From the NCBI GenBank assembly GCA_934087065.1, contig CAKOIS010000022.1:1-10277 (forward strand): a DNA stretch of 10,277 nucleotides, read 5' to 3'. The DNA comes from an uncultured Bacilli bacterium (GTDB taxonomy: Bacteria; Bacillota_I; Bacilli_A; RF39; UBA660). The position numbers were made by a program, and so were the translations under genes. Under the pieces are notes generated by a model. That model was not told the origin of the DNA and did no database searches. It saw only the letters and a program-made list of their open reading frames with translations. Of this stretch, positions 5,701-10,277 are shown piece by piece; position 1 is the first letter of the stretch, and every line of letters starts with the position of its first letter.

Positions 5701-6669
5701 TTTCTTTTTCATGTCTTCGTATTTAGTTTTTGCAAGACTAATACTTTTATTTAAGCCATCGTTTAATACTTCGTCTATTTCGCTACTATTTAATAATTTA
5801 TTATATTTTTCTTGAATTTCAGAGATTTTATTAGCAGTTACTTCTCCAACATAAGCTTTGAATGTACCATAACCACTATTTTTAAATTCACTTACTAAGT
5901 CATCTATACTTCTACCAGTTATTACTGATGCAATGTTTAGAAGGTTTGAAATGCCTGGCTTATTCTCTTCATCAAAATATACTAAGTTATCACTATCTGT
6001 TGTTGCACCTTTTATTTTCTTAATGATATTAGCTGGTTCGTCAAATAAAGATATTACACCACTTGGGTTATCTTCACTTTTACTCATCTTTTTATCAGGA
6101 TGCTTTAGGTCTTTTATTTTAGTACCTACTTTTGTTATAAGTGGTGCTGGAATATTAAAAGTTTCTCCATATTTTTTGTTAAAGCGAATAGCTATGTCTC
6201 TTGCTAGTTCAACGTGTTGTTTTTGGTCTACTCCAACTGGTACAAAGTCAGCATCACAATATAGAATGTCTGCTGCCATTAATACTGGGTATGTAAGCAA
6301 ACCTATTGAAAAGTTATCATTTCCTTTACTCTTTTCTTTAAACTGTATCATTCTACTAGCTTCTCCATAGTATGTGTTACACTCTAGTAGCCATGAGATA
6401 GCTGGAATATATGTATTATCTGACTGAATATAAATGGTAACTTTTGATGGGTCTATTCCGCACGCTAGATACATTGCAATAAACTTTTTAATTCTATTTC
6501 TTAGTAAATCAGGTTCTTGATAAACGGTTAAAGCGTGTAAGTCTGCTACGAATAAAAGTATTTCGTATTCATTAGTATTAGCTAAATCTACAAGCGGCTT
6601 TATTGCACCTATATAATTTCCTAAAGTTAAATTTCCAGTTGGTTTTAAACCTGTTAATAATCTTTTCAT
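5686..6669 (-). CDS. trpS: Tryptophanyl-tRNA synthetase
   Basis: A 327-residue class I synthetase that charges tRNA-Trp with tryptophan in the cytoplasm. The N-terminus MKRLLTGLKPTGNLTLGNY matches the Bacillus form, in which the HIGH signature appears as TLGN. MAADILYCDADFVPVG (131-146) includes the aspartate (D134) that recognises the indole ring in the family, VDQKQHVELARD (147-158) follows, and KMSKS is at 194-198 with the downstream SED. Length is normal for the family. The start is ATG 6669, with GGAAGTGAT just upstream; a TTG at 6705 would add 12 residues with no family match and no ribosome site. It lies 51 bases after the murE-like gene and probably shares its transcript. There is no room for a T-box leader. 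Confidence 0.96.
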   Translation of the reverse strand: MKRLLTGLKPTGNLTLGNYIGAIKPLVDLANTNEYEILLFVADLHALTVYQEPDLLRNRIKKFIAMYLACGIDPSKVTIYIQSDNTYIPAISWLLECNTYYGEASRMIQFKEKSKGNDNFSIGLLTYPVLMAADILYCDADFVPVGVDQKQHVELARDIAIRFNKKYGETFNIPAPLITKVGTKIKDLKHPDKKMSKSEDNPSGVISLFDEPANIIKKIKGATTDSDNLVYFDEENKPGISNLLNIASVITGRSIDDLVSEFKNSGYGTFKAYVGEVTANKISEIQEKYNKLLNSSEIDEVLNDGLNKSISLAKTKYEDMKKKVGLN

Positions 6670-6720
6670 TTTATCACTTCCATACACAAATTTTACTACA
6701 AACAAGCATATTTGTCTAGT

Positions 6721-8166
6721 TTATTTTAAAGTTAATTTCTTAGTTTCTAATTTTTCTTTAATAGCAGCCATTGCTTCTTCTTCGTCGTTAAAGTATATTG
6801 TTCCAGTACTTAGTTTTTCATAAGTTTCATTTCCTTTTCCTAGAATTAATACAATATCATTTTCATTAGCTAACTCAATAGCACGTCTAATTGCAAGTCT
6901 TCTATCTACGATTACTTCATAGTTATTATAAACATCTTTTACTGTGCTAGTCATTTCTTTAATTATCTCGAGTGGGTCTTCACTTCTAGGGTCTTCGTAT
7001 GTAAATATTGCATAGCTAGCATTTTTTAAGACAGCCTCCCCCATCTGTGGTCTTTTTGTATGGTCTCTTTCTCCAGCTGAACCGTTTACTACTATACTTC
7101 TGTTTACTCCTAAAGTGTGAACGAAATTCAATATTTTATCTATTGCGTTAGGCGTATGAGCATAGTCTACCATACAGTAAAAATCTTGTCCAATATTAGG
7201 TAGCATATCAAGGCGTCCACTTACATTTATTTTAGATATATTTGGAATTAAGTCTTCCATTTTCTTTCCTAATGCAACACAAGATAATAGTGAACAAGCT
7301 AGGTTATAAACATTGAAGTCTCCTAAAAGTGGACTAGTTACTTCATAAGTTTTACCGAATAACACGAATGTTATCAATGTTTTGTCTGAGAATATTTTAA
7401 AGTCTTTTATGTATAAATCACAACTTTCATCTTGTCCATAAGTTAATACTTTACATTTGCAGTGACTTAACACTTCATTATAATGCTCATCATCTTTATT
7501 AAGAATTGCGTACCCGTCTTCTTTAATTTGGTCAAAAAGTTTGCATTTGCAATTAAGATAGTTTTCAAAAGTTTTATGTGTATTTAAGTGTTCACTTGTT
7601 ACATTAGTAATAGCGCCTACTAAAAAAGGCATACCTTCTAGTCTTCCATTATAAAACGCTTCACTACTAGCTTCCATTGCAATAGTGTTGCATCCAGCAT
7701 TAATGAATTCGTCTAAATAGCCATATAATACTTCAGCTCCAGGTGTTGTATTAGCAGTCGTTTTACTAAATTTAGCACAACTTCTACCATTTGTACCCAT
7801 GTATGCACATACGTCACTTCCTAGTAATGTTTGTATAACTGTAGTTGTTGTAGTTTTTCCGTCTGTTCCAGTAACACCTATTACGTTCATTCTGTTTTCC
7901 GGATGATTATAAAATTTTCTTGCAATTTTAGGTAACTCTTTATTAGTATTTTCTACTTTAACATAAGGAATACTTGCGTCTACTTCTTTACTTACGATTA
8001 AAGCAGCAGCCCCTTTTTTAATAGCATCTTCAATAAAGTTGTGTCTATCTACAGTAGCACCCATTGTACATATAAACAAGTCTCCCTTATTAATCTCTTT
8101 AGAATTGATTTTAATTCCAGTTATTTCTACGTCTGGTGCGTTTTCATATAGTTCATTTAGTTTCAT
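6721..8166 (-). CDS. murE: MurE-like UDP-MurNAc-peptide ligase
   Basis: A 481-residue Mur ligase; MurE adds the third amino acid to UDP-MurNAc-L-Ala-D-Glu in peptidoglycan synthesis. N-terminal UDP-binding domain about 1-90; ATP site GVTGTDGKTTTT (97-108); central domain with TTPGAE (140-145), MEASSEAF (164-171), TNVTSEHLNTH (187-197) and the presumed carbamylated lysine K207; C-terminal domain with SGRLD (316-320), VDYAHTPNAID (333-343) and the specificity loop YEDPRSEDP (390-398). The loop keeps the arginine typical of meso-diaminopimelate enzymes (usually DNPR) but has ED in place of DN, and SSEAF replaces the common SSHAL, so both the added amino acid and strict MurE identity are less certain. 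ATG 8166 has a strong GGGAGG seven bases upstream, and a -10 box lies just before that. trpS follows. Confidence 0.85.
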   Translation of the reverse strand: MKLNELYENAPDVEITGIKINSKEINKGDLFICTMGATVDRHNFIEDAIKKGAAALIVSKEVDASIPYVKVENTNKELPKIARKFYNHPENRMNVIGVTGTDGKTTTTTVIQTLLGSDVCAYMGTNGRSCAKFSKTTANTTPGAEVLYGYLDEFINAGCNTIAMEASSEAFYNGRLEGMPFLVGAITNVTSEHLNTHKTFENYLNCKCKLFDQIKEDGYAILNKDDEHYNEVLSHCKCKVLTYGQDESCDLYIKDFKIFSDKTLITFVLFGKTYEVTSPLLGDFNVYNLACSLLSCVALGKKMEDLIPNISKINVSGRLDMLPNIGQDFYCMVDYAHTPNAIDKILNFVHTLGVNRSIVVNGSAGERDHTKRPQMGEAVLKNASYAIFTYEDPRSEDPLEIIKEMTSTVKDVYNNYEVIVDRRLAIRRAIELANENDIVLILGKGNETYEKLSTGTIYFNDEEEAMAAIKEKLETKKLTLK

Positions 8167-8186
8167 GAAAAAACCTCCCTTTGTAC

Positions 8187-8192
8187 ATTATA
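8187..8192 (-). promoter_or_regulatory. -10 box of the murE-trpS promoter
   Basis: A perfect TATAAT on the minus strand, 20 bases before the murE-like start codon and just after the terminator of the HerA-type gene. The region 17 bases upstream (ACTTTT) is a poor -35 box. It implies a very short 5' leader of about 14 bases holding only the ribosome binding site. Confidence 0.45.
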
Positions 8193-8204
8193 ATACTCTT
8201 TAAA

Positions 8205-8237
8205 TAGAAAAAAGTCTATTCATTTAAGATAGACTTT
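8205..8237 (-). terminator. Intrinsic terminator of the HerA-type gene
   Basis: A perfect 9-bp inverted repeat (AAAGTCTAT at 8211-8219, ATAGACTTT at 8229-8237) with a nine-base loop. On the minus strand the second arm runs into TTTTTTC. It lies about 10 bases past the HerA-type stop codon and makes that gene a single-gene transcription unit. Confidence 0.85.
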
Positions 8238-8246
8238 ACAGTTTAT

Positions 8247-9974
8247 TTACTGATACCATACTTGACTTAGTTTTATGTTGGTACTAGTTGGCATAGGGTT
8301 TGGTAAATCAAAACTTACTAATAATGGTATTTTAAAACCTGTTCCAAACACTAAAGAAGTCCCTGAGTTAAGAGTTTTTAGTTTTTCTAAGCTTTCAGTG
8401 TCAACATTTGTACTTATACTTTTTACAATTTCAAAATCTTTTGGATGGAATATTCTAAATATAACGAAATTTGAACATTGACTAAGTGCAGTACTTGATA
8501 GTTCGCTTGGTCTTTGAGTGATAAAAGTTAAAAATGTTCCATATTTTCTTCCTTCTTTTGTTATTCTATCAAATATGTTGTAGCCAATTATGTTGATGTC
8601 GTTATCGTTTTGTACGTATCTATGAGCTTCTTCAAGGATTATATTAATTGGAAAAGATCCACGATTTTCAAGTGTTGTTGTGTAAGTAAAGAATAGTTTT
8701 GAAAATAGTTTAGTTAAAATCTTTGCAAATCTATCGTCTACTGTACTTAAGTTTATTATTGTAAGTGAAGCATTTTCTTCATTTTTAGTGAAGAATTTAT
8801 TAACATAATCTTCTTTTGTAAGATACTCATTTACTTCAAAGATACTTTTATATTTACTGTTAATTATTGTTTGTAGTCTAGTTTTTAAAATGTTGTTTTT
8901 AGAATAACTTAGTGTATCGTTAAGAGTTCCTTCGCTCATAAGCGCAAACTCTAAGGCATAGTATAAATCGTTTAATGTGTATGTATAGTTTTTATCAATT
9001 ATTATGTCGTTTAAATTTAATTTTGTAAACTCTTTTAAAAATTTTGTTATTAACTCCATCGCATTTATTTTTCCATGTTCATCAATTAATAAACATTGTT
9101 TTAGCGTTCTATCGTATCCTGGAGTGTGAACAATACTTTCTAAGTTAAGACTATCTGTTTTGTAGTGAGTTAAAACTGCAATTATTTGGTCTCTCATTTG
9201 ACTACCAGATTTTCCAGAAGTTAATATGTCTAACAAACAATTAGCGATTATATCGTTTTTATATTCTATTACTTTATCGTCACTACTTGTAAATATGTAA
9301 ACTAATTTTAGTGTTTTTTCTAAAACTGGAATTTGATCTCCTTCTGTTACTCCTAGAAGAATTGCAAGATCGTCTACTTCTAGAAAGTTTGGTGGTATAG
9401 TTAGCCCTAAATCTAAAGCAGTCTCTTTTACAGCAGTATAGACTTTTGTATTAATATCAAGTCCATCAAAAGCATGAGTGTATTCTCCGTAGGCATCAAA
9501 TATTACAAAGTGACTTTTCTTTGGTTTAACTAAGCTTTCGGTAAATAGGTTTTGTAAAATTCTAGTTACTCCACATGATTTACCACTTCCAGTGTTACCT
9601 ATTATAGCTAAATGGTTGGCAAACATACTGTCAATAGGTACTTTTACATCATACTTTTTATATATTGCAGAATGTCCAAGTGATGGAGTGTCTTTAGATT
9701 GTTTTCCTATAATTAATTCAAGCTCATTAACATTTATTATTCTTGGTGTAGTGCTTGGCTTTTTAACTACTCCTGGAAAGAAACGATTAGACCTGATTTC
9801 TCCAACTAAAAGTATACATATTTTGCTTTCATCTATTTTTGTAATTTCTCCAACTACTAATCTATCACTTTCAGGGAATACTACATGACAGTTCATTAAT
9901 TCACTATGGGTTAAGTGAGATTTGTTTTCTACTACACATGAGCTTCCATTTATTTCAGTTATTTTTCCAAACAT
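8247..9974 (-). CDS. HerA/DUF87-type hexameric ATPase (DNA translocase-like)
   Basis: A 575-residue ATPase of the HerA-FtsK superfamily. The N-terminus (about 1-90, MFGKITEINGSSCVV... with VGEI repeats) looks like a HAS-barrel, the small beta domain typical of HerA. Walker A is GNTGSGKS (126-133), IFDAYGEY follows at 158-165, Walker B is NIILEEAHRYV (444-454, E448/E449), and the sensor segment FITQRPSELSSTALSQCSN (484-502) matches HerA proteins. HerA forms hexamers that pump DNA and usually works with a nuclease (NurA) or, in anti-phage systems, with SIR2 or DUF4297 proteins. Here it stands alone between its own promoter and terminator with no such partner adjacent on this side. The ATG at 9974 has AGAGGTG five bases upstream. 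Family is secure; whether it serves repair, replication or defence is not. Confidence 0.88.
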   Translation of the reverse strand: MFGKITEINGSSCVVENKSHLTHSELMNCHVVFPESDRLVVGEITKIDESKICILLVGEIRSNRFFPGVVKKPSTTPRIINVNELELIIGKQSKDTPSLGHSAIYKKYDVKVPIDSMFANHLAIIGNTGSGKSCGVTRILQNLFTESLVKPKKSHFVIFDAYGEYTHAFDGLDINTKVYTAVKETALDLGLTIPPNFLEVDDLAILLGVTEGDQIPVLEKTLKLVYIFTSSDDKVIEYKNDIIANCLLDILTSGKSGSQMRDQIIAVLTHYKTDSLNLESIVHTPGYDRTLKQCLLIDEHGKINAMELITKFLKEFTKLNLNDIIIDKNYTYTLNDLYYALEFALMSEGTLNDTLSYSKNNILKTRLQTIINSKYKSIFEVNEYLTKEDYVNKFFTKNEENASLTIINLSTVDDRFAKILTKLFSKLFFTYTTTLENRGSFPINIILEEAHRYVQNDNDINIIGYNIFDRITKEGRKYGTFLTFITQRPSELSSTALSQCSNFVIFRIFHPKDFEIVKSISTNVDTESLEKLKTLNSGTSLVFGTGFKIPLLVSFDLPNPMPTSTNIKLSQVWYQ

Positions 9975-9994
9975 ACTTGCACCTCTTTACTCTT

Positions 9995-10024
9995 ATAATA
10001 CAAATATATCATAAAATTTGAAAA
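9995..10024 (-). promoter_or_regulatory. Possible promoter of the HerA-type gene
   Basis: On the minus strand TATTAT (10000-9995) is followed by the ribosome site AGAGGTG and the start codon. A weak TTTTCA-like -35 hexamer lies 18 bases upstream. It is divergent from the tRNA promoter in a 120-bp gap. Confidence 0.35.
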
Positions 10025-10050
10025 TTTAAAAGAAAAAAATGAAAATCTGC

Positions 10051-10080
10051 TTGACTTTATAAGTTATTTTATGGTATTAT
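10051..10080 (+). promoter_or_regulatory. tRNA-Met promoter
   Basis: TTGACT (10051-10056), an 18-base spacer ending in TGG, and TATTAT (10075-10080): both boxes match five of six consensus bases, with a TGN extension. The predicted start is about 8 bases before the mature tRNA end. Confidence 0.75.
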
Positions 10081-10094
10081 TTTGTTGTTGTGAT

Positions 10095-10171
10095 GGCGAT
10101 GTAGCTCAACTGGCTAGAGCGTACGGTTCATACCCGTGAGGTTCTCGGTTCGATTCCGAGCGTCGCTACCA
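10095..10171 (+). tRNA. tRNA-Met (CAU), elongator type
   Basis: A 77-base tRNA with encoded CCA. Acceptor stem GGCGATG/CGTCGCT (two wobble pairs, G1-U72 and U6-G67), D stem GCTC/GAGC, anticodon stem TACGG/CCGTG around loop TTCATAC with anticodon CAT, and T stem CTCGG/CCGAG with TTCGATT loop. G1 pairs with U72, unlike the C1-A72 mismatch of initiator tRNA. The body is nearly identical to the elongator tRNA-Met of Bacillus as I recall it, so an Ile-lysidine CAU tRNA is unlikely. Confidence 0.96.
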
Positions 10172-10182
10172 ATATGAGTAAT

Positions 10183-10207
10183 AATAGATAGAAATATCTA
10201 TTTTTTT
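10183..10207 (+). terminator. Intrinsic terminator of the tRNA gene
   Basis: AATAGATA, a GAAA tetraloop and TATCTATT form an 8-bp perfect stem followed directly by further T residues (seven in a row including the stem end). It begins 12 bases after the tRNA and shows that the tRNA is transcribed alone. Confidence 0.85.
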
Positions 10208-10224
10208 ATACATTTTAATCTTAT

Positions 10225-10276
10225 TTGACATATCAATACCATTGTATTACTATTTTTATCAATAATATGGTATAAT
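10225..10276 (+). promoter_or_regulatory. Candidate promoter region at the right edge
   Basis: A perfect TTGACA at 10225-10230 has TACTAT 17 bases further on, and a second perfect -10, TATAAT with a TGG extension, ends the window at 10271-10276. TATCAATA occurs twice, 26 bp apart (10231 and 10257), and ATACCAT/ATGGTAT form an inverted repeat. The repeats could bind a regulator. The gene served would lie beyond the window on the plus strand. Confidence 0.4.
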
Positions 10277-10277
10277 A

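Noticed and set aside
6670..6705. 12-residue N-terminal extension of trpS from a TTG
   Set aside because: The extra residues do not match family N-termini, whereas ATG 6669 has a GGAAGTGAT site and aligns with the Bacillus start.
6670..6720. T-box or other tryptophan-responsive leader before trpS
   Set aside because: Only 51 bases separate the upstream stop codon from trpS, with no T-box sequence or terminator; the region upstream is murE coding sequence.
8247..9974. HerA-SIR2, HerA-DUF4297 or HerA-NurA defence/repair operon
   Set aside because: Downstream of a strong terminator lies murE, and upstream is a divergent tRNA; no effector gene shares the transcript.
92..9974. Alternative genetic code (TGA = Trp) suggested by the absence of TGA stops
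   Set aside because: The genes are intact in the standard code and the tryptophans I checked are TGG; avoiding TGA in eight genes of low-GC DNA is not remarkable.
10095..10171. tRNA-Met as an attachment site of an integrated element
   Set aside because: No second copy of the tRNA 3' end and no integrase gene are visible in this window, so there is only proximity, not evidence.
1..10277. CRISPR array, insertion sequence or long repeat
   Set aside because: No regularly spaced direct repeats, transposase-like frames or long terminal inverted repeats were seen on either strand.

Overview
The window is AT-rich bacterial DNA (by eye roughly 30% GC) with Shine-Dalgarno sites of the AGGAGG type, short U-tailed hairpin terminators and an elongator tRNA-Met very close to the Bacillus form. 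This points to a low-GC Firmicute (Bacilli/Clostridia side), probably a host-associated uncultured lineage; that placement is inference. All eight complete protein genes I accept end in TAA or TAG and read through in the standard code, so a TGA=Trp code is not indicated.

All protein genes lie on the minus strand, so transcription runs right to left. From the right: a plus-strand tRNA-Met(CAU) with its own promoter and terminator; a divergent single-gene unit for a HerA/DUF87-type ATPase that ends in a strong hairpin; murE-like and trpS genes as a pair; a terminator overlapping the 3' end of trpS; then an overlapping response regulator/histidine kinase pair. Next is a 249-bp gap that carries a second regulated-looking promoter, a short putative transcript and a strong terminator. 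After that come a VirD4/TraG-type coupling ATPase (785 aa) with its own promoter and terminator, a small rhodanese-like protein, a VTT/DedA-like membrane protein, and the first codons of another gene at the left edge. No stretch over 300 bases lacks a gene.

The most interesting signal is regulatory. The two-component operon promoter and a second promoter just beyond the kinase stop codon share the same layout: TTTCAC, 5 nt, TATCAC, 10 nt, then a -10 box. The repeats recur every 11 bp, the pattern bound by PhoB/PhoP-class (OmpR-family) regulators. The second promoter leads into only about 115 nt before a 10-bp perfect hairpin with a U-rich tail. I propose an autoregulated two-component system that also controls a small RNA (or tiny peptide) encoded directly downstream of it, possibly also acting as an attenuated leader for the virD4-type gene.

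Other points worth a look: the coupling protein has no conjugation partners in view and carries a duplicated charged segment in its tail; the HerA ATPase has no nuclease or Sir2 partner in its transcription unit; the MurE-like ligase has altered signature residues.
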